This document shows positions 1 through 11,335 of a DNA stretch of 64,000 nucleotides, in pieces. Source of the stretch: Chimonanthus salicifolius (lineage: Eukaryota; Streptophyta; Magnoliopsida; Laurales; Calycanthaceae). A program made the translations under genes and the position numbers. Numbering within the stretch: the stretch's first letter is position 1; each line of letters starts with the position of its first letter. Location: positions 18,991,302-19,055,301 of the forward strand of contig CM023534.1 of the NCBI GenBank assembly GCA_013350335.1, given 5' to 3'. The notes below the pieces were generated by a model. It saw nothing but the letters and a program-made list of their open reading frames with translations. It ran no database searches and was not told where the DNA came from.

Positions 1-1620
1 TCCCTCGGAACAAGCCTCGGAACCAGGTACTGTGGCTTCGGATCATGCGAACCATTGCCTAAACTAGTCACTGACTTCGGACTGTGGGTCTGACTTTGGA
101 TCGTCCGAAGGTCCTTCCGAACCGATAAAATCTGTAAAAACAAGTCTCGGTGGGTCTGGTGTCTCGGAACATGCCGAGTGAGGCTCGAATCGTCTGAGTG
201 GGGTTCGGTCCTTCCGAACTCGACTCAGAACATCCGGGTGAGTCGGCTAGCCTTGGGCACTTCAGGGCTTCGGGTGAAGCTCAGACCATCCAAAGGGTGT
301 GACCCTTGGACCGTCCGAAGATCGACTCTCGGACTGTCCGAGAGCCGTCCTCCTCCACTGTCTACAACAATAGACAGTGGCAGGCAGTCCCTATGTGAAA
401 TACAAATCCGGAAACAGTGGGTTTTCCAGACTCGGTTTTCACATCTAGCCGGTCAGATGGACTCCTCTGTGAGTCCTCTTTCTATACGGAGTGATTAGGA
501 GGTTTAAAACTAAATAGGCCAACCGATTTTAACACCAAAACCTCACTGGTACAAGAAATTCCATGGTTTTTTTTTAAACTTCAAAATGGTTTTACACACT
601 CAAAACTTGGTCAAAACTGGCTCTTCTTGATTCTAAACAAACTGAAATTGAAAGAGGAACACAGTGGTTACCTTCACTCGAGTTCCTGGGCTAAGAATCT
701 TATTTTTTGAAAATCTTTCCTCTTAAGCTTACAGTTGCAAAGAACTGAGAAAAACAGAGGCTAGGAGAGAAAAAGATCAGCTGGTTTTCACAGAGAGCAG
801 CTGGGATAGAGACTGAGACAGAGAAGAGAAGATTTGAGGGAGATTGAGAGCTGGGTTGAGGGGTGATCTTATAGAGATCACTGCTCAATCAGACGTTTGA
901 AACAGTAACCAACAAGTTATCGTTGGTTGCAGATCAGCCCTTCCAAAGTTTCAATTTTGCAAATAAGTCCTTTACTTGATAAAAACTTGATTTTTAACTA
1001 AAAGCAATATCTTTAAGGTTTGAAAATTTTAATCCAACCTGACAGATAAGTGGGGTTTCAAAAACTTTAATCACCATAAAAATTTGGAGATTTAAAACTC
1101 ATTAAAAATCATTAATTTAAATAAAAACCTTAATTTAACACTATTTACATGATTTAACTAATGTTAAACAAAACAATTTAAAATCCTCATTTTGGGGTTC
1201 GAAAGAATAACTAGACCATACTTAAAATGGTCTAACATAAAATACTTGTTTCAAAACTTATCTCGTTTCAAAAACCATTTAAAAATAGTTATTACTCCCT
1301 TTCGGGGTTTTTACGGGCGGTTTTAAATACTATTTTCTGAAAATAAAACTATTTTAAAATCATAAATAGAGATCCTTGACTAAGGAGAATAATATCATCA
1401 AAAAATAATCACATAATAACATAATTTATAAAATAATAACAATAAGTGGTAAATTACCATTTTGCCCCTGCAGCTTGACGAGCTGGATCACTGAGCTTTC
1501 GAGCTCAAATTGGGCCACACCTTCACTTTTCACAAAGCCCTAATCATAATCTTCGAGATTAACCGGTCTAAGCAGGATTTATTAAGCTAAACTACGCCTA
1601 ATCTGGGTCAGGGTATTACA
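1..1620 (-). repeat. Partial Ty3/gypsy (Tekay-like) LTR, cut by window start
   Basis: This is the 5' part of a chromovirus LTR in minus orientation. Its 5' terminus (TGTAATACC read on the minus strand) lies at 1612-1620. It matches the solo LTRs at 2835-6048 and 57981-61142 along its length, including the conserved block just inside the end and the stretch reading cgaaagggag-like on the minus strand near 1300. The first ~350 bases hold an array of short palindromes of the cggaccgtccg type. The base run after the end (gttcg, 1621-1625) would be its target duplication, but the other side lies outside the window. No polypurine tract abuts the end, so this is a 5' LTR or a solo LTR. Confidence 0.85.
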
Positions 1621-2185
1621 GTTCGTTCGGATGAATAAAACAAGGAGGGGTAGAATGGTAATTTCACCTTTTTTTTGAAATCGAGTGTGAAAAGGCAAAA
1701 AAATTGAGTGGGTATATGGGGTGCCATATATATATATATATTCATTAATTTACGTTTCTATTACCCTACACGATACGACTTTCGGTCAGATGCTCAATAC
1801 AGGGTTCATTAACATTAATAAGTACGATTTTATTCATATAAAGCACTTAAGTATATTAATAAATTACCTTTAGTTTTTTTAATGGTTAATATATTAATAA
1901 GAAATAAGAGGCACCAGATGTGCAGTTATAGTGCTAAAGGAAACAAAACAAAGAAATTAAACAGCTTGAAACCTTGAAACACCCACGAGCAACACGAACA
2001 CAAAAAAGAAAAAAAAACTTATGCTATGTCAATACATTCCTTTCAAGCTCGCAAGATGTCATTAATCGATATGTTCCTGAATTTTGTAAGAGAGGTAGCC
2101 CATGAGGCACATTTGGTAAAAACTTTTCTTGCAACTGTATCAATTGGCTCAACATGATCATTAAAGATTTTATGTTACGTTCCCC
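1621..2185. other. AT-rich non-coding stretch
   Basis: No gene is visible. The stretch contains a short (TA)n microsatellite near 1727-1741 and A-rich runs near 2005-2020. It separates the LTR at the window start from LINE debris. Confidence 0.6.
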
Positions 2186-2189
2186 TCAT

Positions 2190-2500
2190 AAGCTCCACAT
2201 TGTGGCAAAGAGAGACAAACGTCACAACGAGGAGCACTTTGAGGAGACCGAACCAATAACCCAAGCATAAGGAAACTCAGCCACCGAAGAATGCATAACT
2301 CAAAGCATACCAAACTTATTCAACACAGAATTCCATACAGGTAGGAGAAAGGACAGTGGATAAGAAGGTGATTTGTTTTCTCAGAAGCCTGAGGACAAAG
2401 AAGACAAGCACTGATACGGATTCGTACTCTTTTATGCAGGTTGTCTTGAGTCAAAATGATGGGCAAAATGCAATCCTTCCAGCAACAAATCCTTCGTCCT
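2190..2500 (-). pseudogene. LINE ORF2 3' fragment with zf-RVT motif
   Basis: Read on the minus strand, about 2450 to 2350 encodes the zinc-binding motif that follows reverse transcriptase in plant L1-type LINEs: a CLLC pair about 14 residues before HLLIHC, preceded by DNLHKRV. This cysteine/histidine block is typical of the zf-RVT domain at the C-terminus of ORF2. The frame is broken soon afterwards by stops. It lies head-to-head with a plus-strand LINE fragment starting about 2511, so it comes from a separate insertion or an inverted part of the same element. No poly-A tail or target duplication could be assigned. Confidence 0.6.
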
Positions 2501-2510
2501 TCACTAGAAA

Positions 2511-2834
2511 TTGAAGTTCTTAAAGTACAAGTTAAAAAGTTGGTGTGCTTCCAGTTTTGGATCCTTGTCTGAATCTCTTAACTCTTTGCTCAATGGTATC
2601 GGTCAGTTTATTTTTTGCGAGCAAGTCGGTTTCATCTCTGAGGAGGATGTGTTTCTTGATAACAATTTAAAGGATCATTACCGAGCAAAGTGCAACTACG
2701 AGGAGATTAAGTGGCAACAGAGATCAAGAGATAAGTGAATTAAGGAAAGAGACAAACATACCAAGTTTTTCCATGCCATGGCCTCGGCTCACAGAAATAG
2801 TAAATAGAATCAGATCCCTAACAGTTGATGATTT
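2511..2834 (+). pseudogene. LINE ORF2 fragment, pre-RT region (left half)
   Basis: This plus-strand L1-type ORF2 remnant covers the linker between endonuclease and reverse transcriptase. It shows the conserved EEIKWQQRSRDK segment followed, after a stop, by the KFFHAMASAHR block that plant LINEs carry just upstream of RT. The reading continues across the solo LTR at 2835-6048 into the fragment beginning at 6049, so the LTR inserted into a LINE that was once continuous. At least two in-frame stops (near 2736 and 2803) show it is dead. The 5' part of ORF2 (endonuclease) is missing. Confidence 0.7.
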
Positions 2835-5800
2835 TGTCACGCCCCGACCCGAAGGGTGGGCCCGGAACGCGACTGATTTTTTTTTTATAAATTAAACTAA
2901 CATAAGCATTCTAACTGGGCCGGATCAACAGTTGGGCCTAGAGGTCACACATGATCCCAGCATGTGGATTCAAACATGTACCATAAGTCTGATACCAACA
3001 AAAGCACACAACATAATCACATAAATCCAACACCGAATTATTATTACAAAACATCATCTCAAAGTCACTACAATGGCATAATAGTTTAATACATCACGTT
3101 TAAACAAATCAAGTACCACACCCAGTACTTGACAAAAGTAAATGGTTCCAATAACCAACAAGCATAAATAAGGGTATTCCCCTCAGGGAAATCCCGAAAC
3201 ACCACTGCAGCTTATCCACCCTAAGCTTGAAAAAGAGGGTTCTCCTCCTCGGGTTCATCTCCTAAAAGGTGAGTGGGGTGAGCTAACTAGCCCAGTGAAG
3301 AAAATATAACAGTGCAGTTAAGTAAACAACAGGTTAGCATAATAATCAACAGTTGCAATAAATATCTCATGCTTGATCACAATAAGCATAATATTATCAT
3401 TATTCTCATAATTCATCATTTCTTTTCTAATACTGCTATCATTCAACGTAATACCTGCCAACTATGCTGAGACCATTGTATTAAGTCCCGACACGGTCAA
3501 AATACATCATTGCAAGTACATCTCTGGCTCTCCCATAGCCGATACTGACACCCTTAAGTCAGCAACTGTCGACACCCATGGTCCAGTAGACGTAAACCAT
3601 CTCCCATATGGCCGATATTGGTTTAATAGTCAAGGCATGTGGAAGCAGTCTTACACATTTCATATGATCAACATCATAGCATTTACCAGCATCATAAACA
3701 CTCTTACCATAGTGCGTCAAACCTAGGCACATGAGTGGGTTCATCAAATCTGAAACCACTCATTGCTCAATATCCATATCAAATAAACTTGTTTACATCA
3801 AGCTGCAAAGTTAAGTTCCCTCACCGTAAATGTGTAGTTTCGCGGTCTCTGTTCAAACAAACAGACAAGTGTACAATCAATATTCATAGCATTAAATATG
3901 TACATACAAGTATTATTTTTTTTCAAAACCATACTTGTTTTTCCCAAAAAATATCCAAGGTAAATGGAATTGAGTCTCCTACTTGGTTTCTATCCCTTTT
4001 AAATTATAATAATCCACAAGATAGAATAATAAGGTGCTCAGTCCAAAACTCATATTGTCTTCTGGGCATTGACCAGATTGACTTATTGAGTTAGGTCTAG
4101 ATCCTCGGGGCACTTCTCGATTGTCTGGATAGGACCAGATCTGACATTTTGAATTAGGCCTCGAGGTCACTCAGTGCCCTACAAATATAGCGTCTGCCTA
4201 AACGTGAGATCACTCAGTGCCCAACCAATAGGGTCGGCCTGGAAGTGAATACAATAGTATTTACACTATAGTAATAAGAGAAGAGGGTTAGTACAGATTT
4301 TAATTAACAATGGGGTACTAACATCACATGCAATCAATCAAAATCAAATAAGATTTACACTTAAAAACTAGGTCCCTCGGAACATGCCTCGGAACCAGGT
4401 ACAGTGGTTTCGGATCATCGAACCACACCTAAACTAGTTACTAACCTCGGATCATGGGTCTGACTTCGGATCGTCCGAAGATTCGGGTCTCGGACCTTCC
4501 GAAGTGCATCCGAACCGATTAAAATCCGAAAACAGGTCTCGGTGGGTCTGTAAGCCTTGGAACGTCCGAGGTTAGGGCTCGAAATGTCCGAGTGGGTCCG
4601 GTCTTTCCGAGCTCTGCTCGGGTCGTCCGAAAGGGTCAGGCTAGCCTCGGGCGTAACTGGGCTTCGGGTGAAGCTCGGAACGTCCGAGGGTTAGCTTTCG
4701 GACCGTCCGAAGATCAACTCTCGGACCGTCCGAGAGTCGTCTTCCTCACTGTCTGCACCAGCAGACAGTAACGGCAGACAACAAGGGAAATGCGAATCCG
4801 GAAACAGAGGGTTTCCCGGATTCGGTTTTCACACCTAGCCGGTCCGATGGACTCCTCTAGGAGTCCTCTTTCCATAGGGAATGGTTTGGAGCTTTCAACC
4901 TCATAGGGCCACTGGATTTTAACACTGCAAGCTCACGGGTACCAGAAACCCATGGTTTTTCCTTAAACTTTGAAATGGTTTTACTCACTCAAAATAGAGC
5001 CAAATTCGGTTTTTCTTGATTCTAAACCACTTAAAATTTGAAAAGGAACACAGTGGTTACCTTCACTGAAGTTCCTGGGCTGAAAATTTGAATTTTTGAA
5101 AAGTTTCCTTCTTAAGCTATGAGTGACTGAAAAACAGTGAAGATAGAGGCTTAGCAGGGAGCTCGGGTGGGTTTCAGCTGAGACTGAGACAGAGAAGAGA
5201 AAAGGATAGGAAATTGGGAGTTTGAAAGCTAGTGAGGGGGGGCTGAATATATAGAAATTCAGCCGGGAAAGGGGGACTGGATGGCCAGTGCATGCCGCTG
5301 CATGCAGCGGTAAGGGGACGTCGAAACAGTGAAACCACTATTCACAGGTTTGGTTGCAAATAAGTCCTCTAGGATTTCTGGTTTTTGCAAAAAGGCCCTT
5401 CAAATTGATAAAACCTGAGTTTTAACTAAAACCAAGATTTTAAAAACTAAAAACCTTAATCCAATCTTACAGATAGGTTGGGTTTAGAAAACCTTTATCA
5501 CCATAAAAATTTTGGAATTTAACTTTTATTAAAAACCATTGATTTAAATAAAAACCATAATTTAACCTTATTTACTTAATTAAATAAATGTTAAAATAAA
5601 CAATTTAGAAACCTCATTTTGGGGTGCAAATGAATAACTAGACCATACTTAAAATGGTCTAGCACAAAATACTAGTTTTGAAATTTATCTTATTTCCAAA
5701 ATTAGTTAAAATAATTATTACTCCCTTTCGGGGTTTTGACGGGCAGATTTAAAATACCATTTTCTGAAAATAAAATTGTTTTAAATCAGAAATACACTAT

Positions 5801-6048
5801 CCTTTATTAAGGAGAACATTATCAACCAATAATAATCACATAACAGCATAATTTATAAAAACAATAACTAGAAGCGGTAAATTACCAAAATGCCCCTCCA
5901 GCTGGACGAGCTGGATCACTGAGTTCACGAGCTCGGATTGGGCCACACGTGGGCTTCTCCTCAAAGCCCTAACCTGTAATCTTCGAGATTAACTGGTCAA
6001 ACAAGATTATTAAGCTAAAACACGCCTAATCTGGGGCAGGGTATTATA
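2835..6048 (-). mobile_element. Solo LTR of Tekay-like Ty3/gypsy element
   Basis: On the minus strand this runs from TGTAATA (6048) to GTGACA (2835), about 3.2 kb, with no internal region on either side, so it is a solo LTR left by LTR-LTR recombination. Both flanks are one LINE reading frame. The left flank ends gattt and the right begins attt, which fits a 5-bp duplication that has lost one base. The LTR shares its ends with the LTRs at 1-1620, 27649-30590, 35979-38909 and 57981-61142. An array of short cggaccgtccg-type palindromes lies at about 4371-4735. Confidence 0.88.
5246..5253 (-). promoter_or_regulatory. Putative TATA box of solo LTR
   Basis: The minus strand reads TATATATT here, at the place where related LTRs carry a TATAAAA box (28432-28438, 36764-36770, 58764-58770). 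It sits in a short inverted repeat (ctgaat...attcag). It is a position-based call only. Confidence 0.35.
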
Positions 6049-6620
6049 ATTTGCTCATGACTCATAAAGAGGATATCATTGCCACTATCTTGGATTATTT
6101 CAAGCAGTTGTATTTATCCAACCCTTTTGATAGTTTGCAGGTCTTTGGTCTCCCTTTCAAGTTTGTTTCTCCTTTTGAAGCTTCCTCCATTGAGCGACCT
6201 TTCTCCAAGAATGAAATTCGAAGCATTGTGTGGGGCCTTGGTGAGGACAGTCCCTGGACTGGATAGTTTTCCTATTGCCTTGTTTAAAATCTATTAGGAT
6301 ATAGTTAAGCACGATCTTATTGCTTTTATTGATAAATTTCACCAAAGGGCATATTCCGAAGGAGTTAAGGGCAACCTTTCTGGTTCTAGTGCCTAGAAAG
6401 ATGTTGCTTTTTCTATCTCCGGCTTCAGGCCTATTAGTCTCCTTGGTAGTCCCTACAAAATTTTGTCCAAGGTTTTTGTAAATAGACTCAAACCCTTCCT
6501 TCCCAAGGTAATCTCTCATTTCCAATCTGTTGCTGTTGAGGGCCGACAGATAATGGATGTGGTCATTAATGTACATGAGAGTATCAATTGCCAACACAAA
6601 TCCGGCCGAAAAAGAATAGT
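6049..6620 (+). pseudogene. LINE reverse transcriptase fragment (right half)
   Basis: This continues the LINE broken by the solo LTR. In order it shows an MTHKEDIIATILDYFKQLY-type segment, then after frameshifts the RT core start GFRPISLLGSPYKI, NRLKPFLPKVIS and VEGRQIMD. These are the conserved N-terminal motifs of plant L1 reverse transcriptase. The similarity stops near 6620, just before the first catalytic aspartate motif, where an unrelated LTR-like sequence begins. Stops at 6264 and 6297 and shifts between frames show the copy is defective. Confidence 0.8.
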
Positions 6621-6649
6621 TTGTAAATGGGGCTATGGCTTTCGTTGAA

Positions 6650-8113
6650 TCGGAATTGCCCCAAGATATAGATTAAAGGTGTTTGATGAAATGGCTAAAT
6701 GAATGGAGCCTTGTGCTCATCCCAATGTATGGTTGGGTAAGATTATGGTTTAAGCCTCTATAGGTTTGTACAATGTGAATGAGGGTATAAGATGCATATG
6801 TATGAGTTTCTTATTATTAGAATATATAATTTATGTTTATGATGCATGGTATGAACAAAAGACTTAGAGAGACTTTAATATTCACAAAGAAGTTTAAGGA
6901 TCAACTCCGTCACTAACACTTTGCAATCAAGTATGTTTTCCTACATTATTGAAGTACCATAGTGATATATAAGTATGTTGGCTTGATTTCAATATTATAA
7001 ATCACATGGTTGGTTTTGATCTAATTGTGGGAACTTAATTTATATTTGCTTTTATGAAAATGTGAATTAATGTTTATATTATCGAATGGATTTGGCATCA
7101 TTCATGAAACATATTCCTCATGCATATGCGTGGGATGGGGAAACATGAGACCGAGGTAAAGGGACAATGTACTTTACCCGGAAATATTTAGATATGTATG
7201 AGATGATTAACCATTGTATTTGGCCGTGTTCATGTGTTACAAAATTATGGCATATCAATTGGGCAGAAAGCTCTAGGGTCAGAAGAAATCCCGAAACCTG
7301 CGCAGGAGTATGGGTGTGTAGCACTCCCCCTAGTCACAGTTAAATGCTAGTATTGGGTAGCAGCTCCCAACTAGTGCCCTAGAAAAGCTATGGACAAAAA
7401 TGGCCAAGTATTCATAACCATTGTATGAGAACGAAATATTGATCAATGCATGGGACATGAGAAGGACGTGCATCAATTCATGTCACCATGGCATAGTGCA
7501 TCATGATGACTTCTAAGGGCTTTAAAGATATTTATAAATTATGATTCGTATGAGATGATTATGAAATGAACTTGAATGATTTCTTAGTATGAACTATGAA
7601 ATGATTTTGAAATGTGAGACGGGGTATGATTTTCAAATGAGATGTATATTATTGATTTATATATGTTTTTTTTTTATATCTATTTCATCACATATTGGTA
7701 CTCACTTGATGGGAATTCCTACTGGACATTGACTAAGCCTACAAATCTTTCCCCTTTTTAGAAATTGATGCAGGAAAAGAGAAAGGCGTTGAGGCCGGGA
7801 CCGAACAGTAGTCAAGCATGATTGGAGATGAAAGCAAAGGAAAGAGTTCGTAGAGTCATACATTTTGATATTTTGGACATAGAAGATGATGTCATTCCTT
7901 TTTGTCCACATTTTGAGAATATGTATTTTTGTAGGAGTTTTTTCATTAGAAGTTTAATTGATGATGTATAAACTCCTAAACAACGGTGTTAGACTTCTTT
8001 TTATTTGACATTTAACTTATATGGAATCCTTATACTTTCCTTTGGATTGAGAATGATTATCTTTCAAATGTTATGTATATGCTTCTCCAGGTTTATGTTA
8101 GTGTGTTACAAAA
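6650..8113 (+). repeat. Probable gypsy LTR of another family (truncated)
   Basis: There is no coding capacity. Layout and ending resemble chromovirus-type LTRs: a late section with a pyrimidine/TTTTTAG run followed by gaaattgatgcagg near 7757, then an AT-rich tail ending gtgttaca at 8113. A similar arrangement (tcacctttcaggagatga) occurs in the Tekay-like LTRs, but the sequences are not the same family. The left boundary is unclear because the element abuts the broken LINE. I saw no second copy in the window. Confidence 0.4.
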
Positions 8114-8169
8114 ATTAAAATGGACTCTGTCTATGCACACACATTAGTTGGGCCAGTTGAGGGTCAGGG

Positions 8170-10659
8170 CCTTCGGATTCGGACTTGACTTGCTTCATGG
8201 CGCTCTCCCCTATCTTCCCATCCAAATAAAATATTTACTCTCATAATGGGGGGAGAGGGAGGGGCGCTAGAGCAATAGATTTTGGTTGCTGTGTAACTCC
8301 TGAACTGGAGCCTCATCTATACACGTGTCCTCACAAACTGAATCATCTATGAGACTATTATCTGCCTGAACATACATCAGTGAAGTCACTAGAGCCTCAA
8401 ACTCAAACTGCTATGAAAGACCCCTAGTCTTGCTCTCCTTCTGATCGACCTTCTACTTGTTCAGAGTGAACATAACAAACTCATAAAAAGTAACATCCCT
8501 GCTAAGAATTAACCTCTTCGATTCGGGGCAACAAAGTCTATATTCCTTCACACCTGAGCCAAAGCCTAAGAATATAGCTTTCTTAGCTCTTTGATCCAAG
8601 TTACTTTCTTTAACATAGAAATATACAGGACAACCAAATACATGTAAAGAAGCATAATCTGTACCAGGCTTTCCAGACCATACTTCTATAAGTGTTTTAC
8701 CCTCATTTACAACTGTGGGACAACTGATTGATGAGATGACATGCATATATCACTACTTCAACCCAAAATACTTTGCCCATCCAACATTGGACAACATACA
8801 TCGTAACTTCTCTAGTAAAGTACGATTCATACATTCTGCCACCCCATTTTGTTGTGGTGTCTCTCTGACTGTGAAATGTCTCACTATCCCCTCTGCTTGA
8901 CAATCTGCATGAATGGATCTAATTTGTACTCACCACCATTGTCTGACTTGAGCCTTTTCATTTTTCTGCCAATCTAAGTCTCAATCATCTTCATCCACTT
9001 CGTGAACACATCCAAGACTTCATCTTTGTATCACATGGTATAAACCCAAATACATTTCGAGAAGTCATCAACAAAGGTAACGAACCAATGCTGACCGCCG
9101 AAAGAAACAACTTTGGTAGGTCCCCATACATTTGTATGAAAATAATCTGGTGTCCCTGAGTGCGATCAATTGTTGTGTCAAACTTGACTCTTGTCTGCTT
9201 GCCCAGAACACATTGTTCACAAAATCCAAGTTTGCATGTCTTAGAACGTTTCAACAGTCCTTGCTTTACCAAACCTTGCAAAGCTTTCTCACCTGTATGC
9301 CCCAAGTGCATATGCCACAATTGGGTAGTGTCAGAAACAACCTCTTTTGTACTGTCAGTGACTGTCGTTGCTCCACCTACAATGGTACTTCCTTTCAAGA
9401 AATACAAATTGTTCTATCGGGTACCTTTCATCATTATCAATGCACCCAAAATGACATTTAGAACTCCACCTTCTATAGTAATTTTGAAACCTTTGGATTC
9501 TAAAGCACCCAATGAGATGGGATTTTTCCTTAAATCTTGTACATATTGAACATCTGTCAACATTCTGACTGCTCTATCATGCAATTTCAAACGAATTTTA
9601 TCTATCCCTTTTGTTTTACCGGTATTATCATTACCCATAAAAAATGATCCACCTTCCAACTCCTCAAAGCTGGAAAACCAGTCCCTGTTGGGATAAATGT
9701 GATAAGTACAATCTGAACCTAAAATCGATTCCTCGGAATGGTATGGCAATGATGAGCCAATCAGTGCAAACTCAGAATCATCATCTTCAACATGTACAAC
9801 ATTTGTTTTTGGATTCTTCTTTTCCTTATTTCTCAACTTTGGACAATCCTTTTTCCAATGCCCTTTATTTTGACAAAAGGCACACTGATCCTTAGCAAGG
9901 CTTCCTCTATCAGATGATGATGATGCTCCTCTCGTCTTAGAATAGGCTTAAACCGACTACTAGATTTCCTGTTTTGGGACCTGCCCCTTACTGTCAAAGC
10001 CTCTGACGTTGAGTATCTATGGGCCTATTTGTCCATCTTCCTATATTCATTATTTATCAATGCATTCACCACAACTTCAAATTTAATATCATTTTCCCAT
10101 TCAATAGGGTGGTAGTTAGATGATCATAACTGTCAGGCAATGAATTCAATAACGATATTGCTTTGTTTCATCTAAGATTTCAATATCTAAGTTTTGCAAA
10201 TCAGCAAGAATTATGTTATAATCAATTAAGTGCTCAGTCATAGAAGTGCATCCCTTGTATTGGAATTGGAAGAACCTCTTTTTGAGATAGAGTCGATTCT
10301 CAACACTCTTGGTCATGTACTTGTCTTCCATCATATTCCACAACTTCTTGGTTGAATTATCTTTCATAACAAAATATTTCTGATCTTTGGCGAGACAAAA
10401 CCGAATGGTGCCACAAGCCTAACGATTGATCTTCACCCAATCCTTCTCATCCATATCTTTTGGTTTCTCCTCTGTAGAGTAATACCCAACTCTTGGTGAA
10501 ACAAGACATCCATAACTTCGCACTGTCATATGTCGAAGTTATTTGTTCCATCAAACTTCTCGACCTCAAATTTGAAACCATAGTCCTAGTCACTGTCGAA
10601 GACTTAGGAGGCGATGATTTAGGGGGTGCCTCTTTTGACATTGCTTCGTGAAGCACCAT
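8170..10659 (-). pseudogene. Ty1/copia gag-pol remnant (gag, protease, integrase)
   Basis: Minus strand, reading down from 10659. The Gag start carries MSKEAPPKSS, then the Gag core KKLWNMMEDKYM and YLKKRFFQFQ (10146-10367). A zinc knuckle lies near 9850-9890. A protease-region segment follows at 9414-9836, then the integrase zinc domain LWHMHLGH with CEQCVLGKQTR (8991-9407). The integrase core comes next, and last the post-integrase block VFGCPVYFYV and KKAIFLGF (8453-8746). This order (integrase before RT) is diagnostic of copia. Stops and frameshifts divide it into at least six pieces. The RT and RNase H half is missing; similarity fades near 8170. It would have acted in cytoplasmic virus-like particles. 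Confidence 0.85.
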
Positions 10660-10675
10660 TCAATGAGGAAATATG

Positions 10676-11335
10676 GATACCAAGATCAAATTGGCAAAAC
10701 AACCAATCTGGATTTTGATTTCAGTAAAAAATATCTGGTGCAAGGGAACGGTAGGAAAAAAACTCTCTGGCACAAGGAAACAATTGAAATAGGCCTCTCG
10801 GTCTCCTCCTTTTTTTTTTTTCCCTTCAACACCACTTTCAGTTCATGCAAAATCCTCAGTTTAAAAAAGAATAGAGAAGACCGGAAGAAATGCAACAACA
10901 GCGTTGGTGGGGCAACAAACAACGATGCTGCAGGATGCAAAAGGCAGAGTAGAAGGGGCTGCAGGCATCCAACGATGCAGGGAAACGACATAAAAACTGG
11001 GAAAGACAAAGGGTCAGTACTTTCTTTTTTTTTCTTCTTCTGCAATTTCTTTCTCTTAGCACCTTATTTCGTGTTTTCACATTTCCCCAATTTTTTTATT
11101 TATTTAAACATCTTCAGACAAACCGATGGATACTCATGCTTCTTCAACTGCTAATGGACCGATGGACAAAAGACAAAACCTGCTTAGTGAATCTTTTCCC
11201 CGTGCTGTCTGTGGATGTAGGATTCGGACGAACCACATAAGTTTGTGTTTCTCTCCCTTGTGTGGATTGTTTTTTCTGATTTTTGCACAACAGATGCTGC
11301 AACTTATGTATTCTGTAGCTACTGCTCTCTGATAA
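10676..11335 (-). repeat. Likely leader and LTR remnant of the minus-strand copia
   Basis: Upstream of the copia gag start on the minus strand, TTGGTATCC at about 10676-10690 resembles the start of an initiator-Met tRNA primer site (TGGTATCAGAGC) but degrades after eight bases. Beyond it lies a T/C-rich leader. Around 11180-11260 the minus strand reads gtggttcgtccgaatcctac, a theme I associate with R/U5 parts of plant retroelement LTRs. LTR ends could not be fixed, so the boundaries are approximate. Confidence 0.35.

Noticed and set aside
178..498. 106-codon frame at the left end
   Set aside because: It lies on the opposite strand of an LTR and runs through the palindrome array; no protein features.
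2830..6053. A perfect 5-bp duplication around the solo LTR
   Set aside because: The left flank is gattt but the right begins attt; only four bases agree, so I report it as degraded rather than as a clean duplication.
10648..11154. 168-codon plus-strand frame rich in F and K
   Set aside because: It is antisense to the copia leader and driven by poly-T/poly-A runs.
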